In this document: in pieces, positions 1 to 11,830 of the stretch
How the letters are laid out: the number at the start of each line of letters is the position of its first letter
Numbering within the stretch: position 1 is the first letter of the stretch
DNA from: Plasmodium malariae
Lineage: Eukaryota > Apicomplexa > Aconoidasida > Haemosporida > Plasmodiidae
DNA: 64,000 bases
Direction: 5' to 3'
Assembly (NCBI RefSeq): GCF_900090045.1
Contig: NC_041787.1
Coordinates: 2,291,001 to 2,355,000 of the forward strand
Program-made: the position numbers and the translations under genes
The notes under the pieces: model-generated
The model's database searches: none
What the model was told of the DNA's origin: nothing
Seen by the model: the letters and a program-made list of their open reading frames with translations, nothing else

Positions 1-1216
1 TAACCAAAATGATTTAGAGTTGATACAGGCTGTTCTTACGAATATAGAACAAAACAAAATGGACAAATTAAATTTTTTTTATATAGAGAATATAATTTTT
101 GAACTATTAGGTTATTTAAAAAATGAAAAAAAAAAAAAAATAAAAATACAAAAAAAAGACGAAAAAAAAAAAAATAAAAATGATTTCCTTTTATTTTGTA
201 AAATACTTTTTTAATAGATGAAATAATTAGACAAATAACAGTTGAATGTCCAAAGCGTGGTTTTGCCTTAACACTGTAATAAAATATATATATATTTATA
301 TATGTGAATATATGTATATGTGCACTTATGGATATATAGATCTGATAATTTCGTATTAGTAATATGCGAGTAAAGAAATATATATAAGCTAAACTACATA
401 AGCAATGATTTTATATTTGAATAGGAAACATTAATACTCATAAATCGAAAATAATAAATATATATAAGAATATTTTTTAAGAAAGAAATATATGAATATT
501 TTTTAAGAATACACATATGAATAATTTTTAACAAATATACATAAATATTTTTTTCTGTTCTTACATTTTCGAAAGGATAAATAACGAAATTCAAAAAAAT
601 ATTAATTATTATAAAAATTTGATAGAAATTATTGAACATAATAATGACATGAATAACGAAAAATTCAAAGAAGTGCAATCCAAACGCAACTTACTTGTAA
701 CCCTTCACCTTTTTATTTTCTTCTTGACATTATTATATCGTTTATATAATTCTAATTTAATAAAATTATACTCGCGTACTCTTAGCTAGGGCAACTGGCT
801 GCGGAAGAGGATAAATTAAAAGAAAAATTAACCGATGTGCAAAATGAGCTTGAGTTATTAAAGAAGTAGAAATGGAGAAACAAAAAATAAAACATTCACA
901 CCAAAAAAAAAAAAAAGAAAATACATATATATATATATATATATTATATGTATGTATGAGGGAAGATACATGACCATTTTCGATCTATTTAAAAAACATG
1001 CCTCTTCTCATATGCATATGTGCATATTTATACAAATACATGATTTTTAATTTTTCTTAAATTTTTTTAACACAGCGAAAATAAAAAGAAAATGCAAGAA
1101 AATAAAAATAAAAAAGAGATACAGGTTTCCTATTTTTTTTGGACTCCATTTTTTTTTTTTTTTTTATAATAAATATTATTGTGTTGTGTGCTTTTTAATT
1201 TTTATTTTTTATTTTT

Positions 1217-1247
<31 letters not shown>

Positions 1248-1326
1248 GTAGTACGATTTGTTAAAGCACAATGAATCATTATTAGAAAAAATTAAAGAAA
1301 TTTACGATAAGCAAGGGGAAATTTAA
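1..1326 (+). CDS. DNALI1: Axonemal inner-arm dynein light chain p28 (DNALI1/IDA4), 5' end outside window
   Basis: Spliced gene entering from the left edge. Exons read here are <1-110, 218-275, 576-696, 786-865, 1076-1124 and 1252-1326 (stop TAA); all junctions are GT..AG and keep phase. The joined protein carries the p28 signature: DEIIRQITVECPKRG, aligned with the family's DELIRQVTINCAERG, then a short stretch of the expected length before NNEIQKNINYYKNL (family RDEIRMTIAAYQTL). A coiled coil follows, ending in KKEIQYDLLKHNESLLEKI, matching the conserved C-terminal helix. p28 light chains bind single-headed inner-arm axonemal dyneins together with actin; in Plasmodium the only flagellated stage is the male gamete. 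The stop lies 214 bp from the stop of the convergent DRC1 gene. The start codon and N terminus are not visible. Family call is from residue-level recall, not a search. Confidence 0.82.
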
Positions 1327-1540
1327 ACTTTGTAAAAAAATAGGGAAATGCACGAATTTAAAATAAAAAAGAAGGTAATGAAATATATGTCCACCAAGCA
1401 TATTTTGTAATAATTTATCTTATTATGCTATATTATGATTTATTATATTTTTTGGTGTTTTATTTTATATATCTCACAGTTTTACTCACACGTCATGTAA
1501 AACACACTTTATGAAAACTTTGAAGGGTATTATCTTTTAA

Positions 1541-4500
1541 TTATTCCTCTAGAGATTCCTTCATTTGGTTAATTTTGTTTAAATTTTCTTTAATCTTTTT
1601 CTCTTCCGTAAAAATATTTTGAATAATAGTTGCTCTTTCCTTTAATATGCGATAATACTTTTCGACAAAAATTAAAAACGTCTGTGCATTGAAAGGAAAA
1701 AGTAATATAAATTACATTTAATGAATATGCGAAGCTCAGACTGTATTAATTTATTTAATAAAATGAAAGGAAACCATGCGTGCGTATGTATGGATAAACA
1801 TGTGTGTATACATATATATATATGTATGTGTATGGGTACACGTTTGTGGGAACTTTCAAATTAACCTTCCATAACTCTATCATATCATCAGGGGTTATAT
1901 GCGCCAAGTTATGCCAGTATTCTTTTTCTTGTTTTTTTCTTTCAAGTATTAGCTTTAATGAAACATTTAGTCTCTAAATGAAACCGATATAATAAGTAAT
2001 TATTATTTTAAATACTGCTATATTACGAAAGTGCTTATTTGGTAGGACAGTTTTAATGAATTATATATTTAAAAGTTTATTATAATTTTTTTTGTTTTTT
2101 TTCCATTATCTTTTGATCTCACATTTTTGTATTTTTGTTTATTCGCAGTAATTCTGCATACATTTTCTTTTTCCTTCTCTTGATAATACTTAAATATTAT
2201 ATCTAATGTATATTCTGAGTTGTAAGATAAGCTGATCTCTTCGTTCTCTTTATTATTTTGATGAGTGTCGTCATTTTCCTGTTTATCTTCTTTTGCGACG
2301 ATTCAGTAAATTAAAGAAGTTGTTTAAGCAAGAGGAGTATATATGTTAAATATCATTATTTGAAGTAATTTTTTATCTATTTATGCATTTATTTATTGAT
2401 ATATCCATTTATTCATTTATTCGTTTATTCCTTATATTATTATTATTTTTTTTTACCTATATAGAACAACTGAGTTAGCAATTCTAAGTCGTCTTGTGTG
2501 TTAACACCAATATACTTTAGTATCTTTTTGAGTTTTTCCTGCTGATCGTCTAAATCCTGTAAAAGAAAAAGAGAAGGAAAAATGGAAAAAAAGAAAAAAG
2601 AAAAAAAGGAAAAAACACAAGAACAAAAGAATGAAAGAATGATAGAATGATAGAATGATAGAATGATAGAAAAAGTGGTGTTGATGGTATATTAAATAGC
2701 AGTCCTTTCGCTATTAATATTTAGTAATATGCAAATGCCTACCCCATCAAATAGAAAATTGCATTCTTGCAAAAGTAACTTCTTTACTTGCTCAATCTGA
2801 TGAGCTGTAACCTGTTTTATGTTTATATCTGTTTTCAATTCTTCGTCATCTGATAATAAAGCAGTAAATATAACAGTAAGGAAAAATATGATTTGGTTGG
2901 ACTCAGTTAGTTATAATATAAAAAAAAAAAAAAAAAAAAAAATGAAAAATGTATAAGCTTATTAAATGTTTAAATATGGAGGAAAATACCTTGAACAGCT
3001 GCTGAGACGATATTGGAATTTTCTTCTATTAAGTGTTTATAACTGGTTTTATGAAATTCTTTTAAAAATATTTGTTCATGTATAATTTGATTTGCATTTA
3101 TTAATTTTTCAATGTGCTTGTTAGCCTTAAATGGGGAAGAGGTTTGGAAGAATGGATTATCGAAATGGTTAGGGGAAATTGTTGATGTGTATTTTTGTGC
3201 ATGTTTATTCTTATTTTTATTTCATATTTTTATATCATACATTTGAGTATTTTTTTTCGTATGTTGTGACATTTTTGTACGTGCTTTTTCTGCACTTTTT
3301 GTACCTCATTTTTTTGTAAATCCCAGGCTTTTACATACTTCTTTTGAAAATTTTGCTCATAACTTTTTTGTCTCTTTTGTAATTCAATGAATTGAAATTT
3401 TATTCTTTCATACTGGTTTATTAACTCGTTTATATTTTTTCTAAAATTAAAAGGAAAACAAAGAATTTTTTTTTTTTTTTTTTTTTTTAAATATACTCAT
3501 TTTTGTATAAAAATTGTATTTTTTTGTGAATGTTGTAATATGATCTGGATTATTTTTGTAAAAGTAAACTTCATATTCCATTTTTGTGCATTTTAACTTA
3601 ACATTAATTTTGGTATATTTCATGTATACTTTTTCATTTTACATGTTAATGTTTAGCATTTTTTTTTTTTAATGGGAAAAAAGAAAAAGAACAATAAATA
3701 TTACTTTGACTTAATCTTATAGTTGTAATAATAGGTTTTCACGGATATCAAGGCTTCTCTTAATTTATTAATTTCAAGTTTATAAAAATTTATCATTTTT
3801 AAATTATGGTCATTTTTTTGTTGCAATAATTTTTTGTTATATAAATTTTTTTCTTTTTCCATAATGATGCGATTAATGTCTTGTAAGTGCTCCATGTTCA
3901 TATTCTTTGAGAAAAGGGGAGAGTACAAAATAGATGAAAAATGGGGAGGAAGTGGTGTCGATGCTTTGGGCGTGTTAGCTCGTGCGTAAGGGAATATAGG
4001 CGTATGTGAGTTAGTACGTACGTACTTCTTTATGTATCCATGTAAATATATATGCACACAAATGTATATGTATATGTATATTGATGGTGTTAAGGGATTA
4101 CCAAGTTATTCTCCAGGATCTCGTTATTCATCTTTAAATTTAGGTGGTTCTGCTCATGGTTTTCTTTTATTTTCTCATTTAGTATTTTGTGATCTTCCAA
4201 CTCATCGACAAAAGAAGTAGAATTCTTTTGAAAAAACAAAGCAAGTGAGGGTTAAAATGAAAAACATTTTGCGTCATTAAGATTGTTACAGTGTAGAAAA
4301 AAAAATTAGACAAGAGAAAACATTTTAAATAAAAACTCAAATAAAAGTTTGAGCAAAAGTGAACCAAATTTCTCATCCTCATGAAATCTTCAAGTATCTG
4401 TTTGTTAGTATTCTATATTAATAGAGGGAATTCAGAAAATGTAAGCAGTTTTAGACATCTGGGCGGGCATATATGTATATGTATATGCGTACATACATAG

Positions 4501-6067
4501 GGAATTTATTTCACTATTATTTTGTATCCCACTAAGTTGTGCAGGTGTAGATGTATGTGTAATTACTATTACTTTTTCGTATTCTTTTTCTTTACCAAAA
4601 AGTTTTTTCTGTTTAAGTTTAGCTCATCTCTTGTTCTGTTAAGGATGTCTAAAATAAGTTATATAGCAAAATTGTGCACTTATCTGAAAGTATTATATTT
4701 TTTGTGTGGTAATGTAGTATATCAATTTAAAATGGTGTGGAGAATGAAAGGCTTACCTTCTAAGTATATTTTATATCCCTCCATTTGGTTTCTCATAAAA
4801 CTGATAAATGATAAAACATTTTTTGAATTAATTTCACACACTGAAAAAGGAGGAAAGAAAGGAAACAAATAAATTGTAAGATAATGAAAGAAAAGAAAAA
4901 TAAAGAAGCAGAGGAATAAAAAACAAAAAAAAATAGGGAAGTATGTCAAATACAGCCAAAAGTACCTTTTTTAATTTTTTCATCTTTATATTTTAATAGA
5001 GAAAAATATTTTTCTATTTTCTTTTTGTAAGTCTCTTTTTCTTTTATTGCTAAAACTTTAACATCTGCAATATTATTTTGAAAGTCAGAGTAGGAAATAT
5101 TTTCGAGTTGTTCTATTTTTTCTCCATTTTCATTTGAACGTATCATAAAATGATCATCCTCTAAACCGACAACATACTTTTTTATATTTTCTAAGAAAGG
5201 CTATAGAGAAAAGTAGTTAGAAATATTTAAAAGAGAATAGAGAGAGTTCAATTTTTATTTACATTATATAATCTTATAAGTTAAAAAATAAAATAAAATA
5301 AATGAAAAATAAGGGAAAGTAAATATACGAAACACTTGTTCTCTAAACAAATAAACAGAAAAAGTGAACCACAATTTTGTGAGCTCAATAAAGTACACTG
5401 TAACTATAGTGTAATATGCAACTAAGGAGTTATCCTAAGAACAATTCACGACATTTCATTTTTATATCCTTTGAAAAGCTTTTTAATTATCGCATTAAAT
5501 TACATCCACAGTGTGTGAATATATATATTTTTAGATGCGTATCCATTTGATCTACCTTTTCCTCTGTTTTTACTTGTGTTGAGATATCTTCTAAAAGATC
5601 TTTCTTTTTCTCGTTTAAATTCTGAATAATTTCATTTCTCAGACTTTCATAATTTAAATAATGTTCAGAATTTTTATACTGAAAATTGTGTCTTAAGTTA
5701 GTTTCATCATTATTTTGGAGCTCCTTGTTATTATTACTTTCATTTTTGTTTTTATTTGCTGTCTCGTTTGAACTCTCTTCTAGTACTTCCTTTTGTTTGT
5801 TTACTAAAATGGATCACATTGAAATAACGCAAATGGACTTGAGTGTAAGTGAGGGGGTAATATATAGGTGGATGAAGAAGAATGCAGGAAACAAACAAGA
5901 ATAAGCGTAACGCAGCAATTTCTTCTACTTCATGAGTAGTTCATGCACATTTGCACAAATAACTACTGTACATACTTTTTTTACGTAGTTTTTTTACACT
6001 TTTTTCTAATTCGGTTTCTCCTATTTTCTATCCTTCTTTCTTTTGATGTGTCAAGTAAAATGTCCAT
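1541..6067 (-). CDS. DRC1: Dynein regulatory complex protein 1 (DRC1), 14 exons
   Basis: Rebuilt on the minus strand as 6067-5998, 5803-5556, 5200-4966, 4840-4757, 4648-4596, 4224-4102, 3904-3705, 3440-3305, 3125-2990, 2849-2743, 2556-2457, 2289-2123, 1973-1866 and 1681-1541; 1908 nt, 635 residues plus stop, every phase consistent. The N terminus reads SKERRIENRRNRIRKK, like the DRC1 start (ERIxARRxRI). A long coiled coil follows. Near residue 400 comes FQKKYVKAWDLQKNE, like the family's FxEVWxMNEEE. Later come IGVNTQDDLELLTQLF (family LGIxSEDDVxKLxxFF) and the C-terminal EKEYWHNLAHITPDDMIELW followed by VEKYYRILKERA, matching the sperm-tail C-terminal domain shared by DRC1 and DRC2. The N-DRC links outer doublets and regulates dynein. 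The ATG at 6067 is preceded by an in-frame stop. DRC2 is the main alternative. Divergent from the APC8 gene. Confidence 0.8.
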
Positions 6068-6940
6068 TTTCTTTTTAAAAATTTATCTTCATAAATTACT
6101 TCGCAAATCGTTTTATAGTTTACGTAAATATACATTTGACTAAAAAAGTAAAACAGATAATTTTCGCATTCAGCAGAACCCTTTATTTTCTTCTTCTTCT
6201 TTTTTTTTATGAAATAAATGCATTCATGTATTCGTTATTAATGCTTAAGCAGTCGTTCAAAGCGCTTATATACATATGTATGTGTATTATATATATATAT
6301 ATATATATGAATACATATGATGTGCTTCTATGAATTCATTACTACTTTTGCGAGTGAAGAAAACTTCCGTTAGTTATTGATAAAGATAGTGGGAAAATGT
6401 AGGGGTTCTTTATTCTTAGGAATTCATTAGAAAATATTTGTCTTCTTTACCAAAATAACTGAGTAAATGACAATTTTTAGTATGTAAAAAAAAAAAAAAA
6501 AAAAAAGTTAAATAAATAAATAAATAAACGAATAAGCATATGGATAAATAGGAAAATAAATTGTAATGGCATGCAAATGGAGCGCGTGAAAAAATAGTAG
6601 GAGCACGCGCGTAAGTGCATGCAGTGGGTATGCGTATATAAATATGTATATGTATATGAATGTATGTATATATGTATATATATAGATATATATATATAGA
6701 TAGATATACATTTATATAGATAGATATACATATATATAGATAGATATACATATATATACATATATTTACATATATATACATATAGATAGATATAGATATA
6801 CATACAGATATGTAGACATATATATGGGCATTTTCTTCCAGTTAGAGTCCTTCAATCAGCCAGTTTTCGTTATTCATAATTTGAAGTAACTTTCCCTTTA
6901 TTTTATCTCTTCAAAATATATAAAATGCGCACATGACAAT
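6068..6940. promoter_or_regulatory. Shared divergent intergenic region of DRC1 and APC8
   Basis: 873 bp separating two oppositely oriented start codons, so it should contain both promoters. Visible content is A/T tracts, a poly-A run near 6487-6504 and a (TATATG/TAGATA) microsatellite at about 6640-6830. No specific operator-like element could be recognised. Confidence 0.5.
6640..6830. repeat. TA-rich microsatellite (TATATG/TAGATA units)
   Basis: Irregular alternation of tatatg, tatata and tagata words. It keeps all minus-strand frames open and so generates artificial Tyr/Ile-rich reading frames. It lies upstream of the APC8 start, in the likely 5' untranslated or promoter region. Confidence 0.8.
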
Positions 6941-9900
6941 ATGAAAGAGTTCAGAAGCTGTAGCAGCAGATCATCAGGATCAAAGAGGACATATGAAGAG
7001 GCGAGTCTAACAGAGGACTCTGAATTAATAAGTAGAAATATTAATGATAAAAAAAATAACATTAACAAAGGTAAAAGAAGGTCAATTAGTTTGTCAAATA
7101 ATTTTTTTAGCGTGGATGATTTTTCTAAATATGAAGATTCTCTCAAGTTAAATAACATCGAACATGGGGGTGAAGAAATAGAAAAGTACTTAAGTTGTGC
7201 TATGTACACTAGTTTAACTAGCAAAATAAAAAATACAAGTGATGACGAAGATCAGGGTGCCACTGACAAAAAAAAGGATAGAAAAAGATTTGGAAAATAC
7301 ATAAAAGAGAATATAGTGGACTTAGAAAAATTTAAAAATATGCTATTTAAGAAATCTTTGTTATATCAAATGAGATGTCTTAATCATAATGCTGCGTGGA
7401 TATTAGAATTGTCAAAAGGTAAAGGTAAAGGAAAAACAAAAAGCCAACTTTCGAATAATCCAATATATATTAAACCGTTCCTTTCATATAATAAGTTTAT
7501 TCGTTTGTTTTACGAAAAAAAATATAAAGATGCTTACATCTTATTAGGCAGAATTTGTAAATATTGTTTTTTTCCTACTAATGAACTAAATATATTATAT
7601 GATAATTTTTTTGAAAGAAAAAATTATAATTTACATTATTTAGTACGTTCGATAGCTTCAATGCAAAATAGCATACTACATGAGAAGTTGAAATATAACT
7701 TGAAAAAACGAGAAAGGAAGACAAATATTTTTACGAAAATAATGAATGGAAATACGTCCCTTCCCCCAACAAAAAAACAAAATATACCTTTTGGTAATTT
7801 GTTTTTCGGAAAAGATACAATTAAAAATGAGAGTCTTAATAAAAATGGTTCCACTTCAAGATATGTTAAAAATATAAAAGAAAAAAAAAAAAACAAATCG
7901 TTTGTAAATTATAAATTTCCTATATTTGAAAATTATGTAAATAATATGTGTAACAAATTTCTTCAAAAGGATATATTTAAATCAAAATACTTCACAAAAA
8001 AAAGAGAGAAAAAAAAATTCCACTCTCACTATAGGTATCCAGGGGAGAATAGCTTCACGGATCGTTACACAGGTTCACATCTTACTTCTCGTGAGTCAAA
8101 AAAAGAAATGTATAGAACAGAAAACAATTTAGGAGATAAAATTTTGGAAGAACAAAAGAGAGCATATTCCGAGGTGGAATGTAAAAAAATAGTGAACACA
8201 AAAACATGTAAAGAGAAAAAAGCGAATTGGACAGATGATCAAATGATGAGGAATTGTGGTGAGAGAATGAGGAATGATCTTTTTTCTAAGAAAAAATACT
8301 GTTATAAAAATAGTAAAGATAATATGAAAGTAGATATAAAGTTGTTAATATTTCTAAAAATGTTGTCTCTATATATGTATGGTCATTTTGCTTGTGAAAA
8401 TAACCTGAACAAAATAGGCAATGTTCTGTTATATAGAAAAAAAAGTATGCATAATTATTATGAGACTAAATCAACATATGGTAATGAAACACTTAATATA
8501 AAAGGTGCAATGAAAAAAGAAATATTAATGTACATTGCCAGATACATGAAGTGCTTAAAAAAAAAACTAAAATTTGATACATATCTATATTTATTGCTAA
8601 GTATAGTTTATTATGACTTAAAAAAATACAATAAAAGTTTATTTTATGTAAAGAAAAGCATTAAGAAAGATAACTTTAATTTTATATCATGGGTATTATT
8701 TAATAATTTAATTTCCATAGAGGTGTTTATTATTCAGGGGGGTTGTTCAATCATAGGAAGATGCAGAAAAAGTAGTTATAAAAAATTGTTAAGCAAAAAA
8801 TTAAAAAACTCAAAGGTGTGTGGTTGTATTGGTGAAAATATCAGTAAGAAGGAGAAAACATTTTTAAAAAGAAATATGTTCTTAGATAATTCGAACAGGT
8901 TGAAAAAACTGTGCAGTTGTTTATTTGAAAACGAATTTTTTCGAAATATCAATAGTAGTCGCATGAACGTAATGAAAAATTATAACACGTACATTTACAT
9001 TAACCCTTTTCTTAGTTTGGACAAGTCTTTCTTTTTCAAAAACAATTATTTTGTGAGTAACATTTTTAGTAAGGAGATTATCACTGAGGGGAAAAAGAAG
9101 AATAAAAAAAGGGGGGTGGAGAAAAAGATAAAGAGGGGGTGGAAGAAGAATGTAAAAAGGGAAGAAAGAGTGGATACTAATCAAACGAATAACAGTCTTA
9201 TTGAAAAATACCAAATGTACTTACAGAAACACAAATTCAAAAAAAATATAATGTCTCTGTTTGGTTTTGCTCATTTTTGCTCCCTGAACAATGTTTTGTA
9301 TAAAGACTCTATAAGTACATACGAGTATTTAAAAAGAATCTTATCTAAAAATTTATACATATCATGCGAACTAGCTAAATTATATTATTATAGTGGAAAG
9401 TTTAATAAATGTATGAAATGCTTTAACAAAATACAACAAATTAGTAGTATAAATAGACTTTTAAAAAAAGAAATGATCAATAAATGTTTCATTCGATATT
9501 TATGGAAAAGAGACGAAAAAGAAGAACATCATAGTGATAATAAAACGGAAAAGGAGGATACAAAATCTGAGCATATTCTAGATTGTTATAATGAAGAGAA
9601 CGTTAAGGTTATTAGTATGAAAAAGTATAAAAATATGAAAAAGCTACTAGTTCCTTTATATTTTTCAGACAAATATATTTATGTGGAACTTTTAGCGAAT
9701 ATATTTTTTTTTAAAAAAGACCTTTCTTCATTGTTCATTCTTGTGCATAATTATCAAAATGAAGTTGTTAAATCGAGTAGAAGGATTGAAGCTGTGTGCG
9801 ATGAGAAATGTTTCTATGTTTTGGGAAAATACTTTTCGTTATGTAAAAATTATAATAAATCTATATTTTATTTTAAGAAAGCAATTCAGAAAAACCGATT

Positions 9901-10855
9901 TCACCTATATTCTTATATGAGTTTAGCTCAGGAATATTTCATATGTGGAAATGTTAATAGTTCTATTTTTTTATTAATAAAAATGTTAGGATTATATTTT
10001 AACAATTCAAATGCATGGTTTAGCTTGGCAAAATGTTTAGAGTATAAAGAGTATTATTCCTTTTCTGTCTTTTCTTATAAAAAGGCTATTTATTTTCAGG
10101 TTAACACAGTTTTTTATTACTTTTTGGCTAATATGTATTTAAAAAAAGGAGACAGATATAATTATATTGAAACGTTGAAGAGAGGGTGGAGGCTTAAGAA
10201 AAGCATACTATTTTGCTCTAAATTGTTTCATGTGTACTTTTCCATATTAAAAGAAGCAGAAGCATTAGAAGCAAAGGAAGAGAAAACAAAGGAGTTAACG
10301 CGAATTTACAATTCAAAAAAAAAGGAAAATGGCATCTTCTGTTTTGGTCAAAAAACAAATAAGGAATGCTGTTGTTATAAAAAAAATAATGACTGCTTCA
10401 CATGGTGTGTTAAATATTTAAAATGTTATATAAAAAAATTAAAAAAAATTGAACATACATCTTCATTTCCTATATTAAGTAAAGAAAAACTACTAACATA
10501 TAATTATTATGACGACTCTATATTGTTCAAAAATGTAAGACATGACAATTGTGTAAAATATATAAATAAGCTGTGTTCAACTCACTTCACCACAATTTAC
10601 GATAAAAATACAAGTTTTTTTTTTTTTTTCCATTCGTTGAGAAATTCTTGTACTACTATATTTGAAGCTATTTTTTATTTAGCAAATTATTTTTTTTTCC
10701 ATAAAAAATTTTATAACGCTATGAAATTATTTCAAATTTTGTGGACAGGAGGCGGAATGTACTCGGAGTTATCGTTCACATTATTTAGACGAATAGAACA
10801 TACATTAGAACGGAAAAGATTAACAAGAGATGGGATAGATTTGCAGGATTCGTGA
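6941..10855 (+). CDS. CDC23: Anaphase-promoting complex subunit 8 (CDC23-like), TPR protein
   Basis: Single-exon gene of 1304 residues. The C-terminal third (about residues 925-1075) holds consecutive tetratricopeptide repeats, including CFYVLGKYFSLCKNYNKSI and FHLYSYMSLAQEYFICGNV, then NAWFSLAKCLEYKEYYSFSV. Order and spacing follow the APC8 array (family CCIIGNYYSLKGQHEKAV, LSAWTLMGHEYVEMKN, RAWYGLGQTYEMMGMPFYAL). APC8 is a scaffold TPR subunit of the APC/C ubiquitin ligase, acting in the nucleus at anaphase. The protein is about twice the usual 590-600 residues; the excess is Lys/Asn-rich, low-complexity insertion, mainly residues 1-450 and 580-770. Early residues still show TPR-like helices (FIRLFYEKKYKDAYILLGR). 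APC3/CDC27 or APC6 are the alternatives; the C-terminal array fits APC8 best. Divergent from DRC1. Confidence 0.72.
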   Translation: MKEFRSCSSRSSGSKRTYEEASLTEDSELISRNINDKKNNINKGKRRSISLSNNFFSVDDFSKYEDSLKLNNIEHGGEEIEKYLSCAMYTSLTSKIKNTSDDEDQGATDKKKDRKRFGKYIKENIVDLEKFKNMLFKKSLLYQMRCLNHNAAWILELSKGKGKGKTKSQLSNNPIYIKPFLSYNKFIRLFYEKKYKDAYILLGRICKYCFFPTNELNILYDNFFERKNYNLHYLVRSIASMQNSILHEKLKYNLKKRERKTNIFTKIMNGNTSLPPTKKQNIPFGNLFFGKDTIKNESLNKNGSTSRYVKNIKEKKKNKSFVNYKFPIFENYVNNMCNKFLQKDIFKSKYFTKKREKKKFHSHYRYPGENSFTDRYTGSHLTSRESKKEMYRTENNLGDKILEEQKRAYSEVECKKIVNTKTCKEKKANWTDDQMMRNCGERMRNDLFSKKKYCYKNSKDNMKVDIKLLIFLKMLSLYMYGHFACENNLNKIGNVLLYRKKSMHNYYETKSTYGNETLNIKGAMKKEILMYIARYMKCLKKKLKFDTYLYLLLSIVYYDLKKYNKSLFYVKKSIKKDNFNFISWVLFNNLISIEVFIIQGGCSIIGRCRKSSYKKLLSKKLKNSKVCGCIGENISKKEKTFLKRNMFLDNSNRLKKLCSCLFENEFFRNINSSRMNVMKNYNTYIYINPFLSLDKSFFFKNNYFVSNIFSKEIITEGKKKNKKRGVEKKIKRGWKKNVKREERVDTNQTNNSLIEKYQMYLQKHKFKKNIMSLFGFAHFCSLNNVLYKDSISTYEYLKRILSKNLYISCELAKLYYYSGKFNKCMKCFNKIQQISSINRLLKKEMINKCFIRYLWKRDEKEEHHSDNKTEKEDTKSEHILDCYNEENVKVISMKKYKNMKKLLVPLYFSDKYIYVELLANIFFFKKDLSSLFILVHNYQNEVVKSSRRIEAVCDEKCFYVLGKYFSLCKNYNKSIFYFKKAIQKNRFHLYSYMSLAQEYFICGNVNSSIFLLIKMLGLYFNNSNAWFSLAKCLEYKEYYSFSVFSYKKAIYFQVNTVFYYFLANMYLKKGDRYNYIETLKRGWRLKKSILFCSKLFHVYFSILKEAEALEAKEEKTKELTRIYNSKKKENGIFCFGQKTNKECCCYKKNNDCFTWCVKYLKCYIKKLKKIEHTSSFPILSKEKLLTYNYYDDSILFKNVRHDNCVKYINKLCSTHFTTIYDKNTSFFFFFHSLRNSCTTIFEAIFYLANYFFFHKKFYNAMKLFQILWTGGGMYSELSFTLFRRIEHTLERKRLTRDGIDLQDS

Positions 10856-11793
10856 TATATGATAAATTGTATTTATACCTCATAAGCACGTGAACGAATA
10901 TAATGGCTCCTTCCGTTATTTAATGCTTTGTTTATTACTTTGTTTATTACTTTGTTTATTATTTTGTTTATTATTTTTTTTATTGCTTTGTTTATTATTT
11001 TGTTTATTATTTTTTTTATTGCTTTGTTTATTACTTTGTTTATTATTTTGTTTATTATTTTTTTTATTGCTTTGTTTATTAATTTTTTTATTGCTTTATT
11101 TGTTTTATTATGAGTCATTATAATTCTTACACTTTTTTACTTAAAATTTATTAAAGTGAAAAATGTAATTTTTTCGGAAGTTTGTTTCTTATCCGTACTT
11201 GTATTATTAATGAAATATTATTAAATATTTTATTTTACTTTTTTTTCATTTAGAAGGAAAGTAAAATATACCATGAGTATTTTAGCGTTACAAGAATCCA
11301 TCTGACCTCCATTCATTACGTGCATTTTTGCACAATTCCAATGTATTTCGAATGTACATTTTTTGTTTTAGTTAACAAGGGTTTTATTAATTTTGTCTTT
11401 ATTCAACATAATGTAGTCTAAAATGTATAAAAATAATTAATGTTCTGTTTGCACTCATTTTCTGGGGGTGCGTTCTTCCTGGTGAAGGAAACTATAGGTG
11501 CGGATGCGTCTACATGTGTATGTACGTATTTGCGTGTGTGTGTGTATAAATATATATATATATATATATGTATATATGCACGTATATACGTACATATAGA
11601 CACTCACGCGTACCTATGGCTTTTGCTTTGAGAAGGGGAACAACCTAGAAAATTTACAGAAAAACCATTATTTATTATTCTTATAAAAAATAGTTCTACA
11701 ATAATCATTGTGACATTTGATAAAAACAACACAGGTAAAAAATTTGAAAGTTGATATGAATATGAACATGTCTATTTTTTAAGAAGTGTACAG

Positions 11794-11830
<37 letters not shown>

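Noticed and set aside
340..369. A possible 30-nt extra exon in the p28 gene
   Set aside because: It keeps phase but inserts residues at a point where direct joining of 275 to 576 gives exactly the family spacing.
6416..6803. Overlapping minus-strand Tyr/Ile-rich open frames
   Set aside because: Generated by the TA-rich microsatellite; no non-repetitive domain.
10873..11123. Open frames on both strands rich in Leu/Phe or Ile/Asn/Lys
   Set aside because: Entirely produced by a 12-base tandem repeat with no stops.
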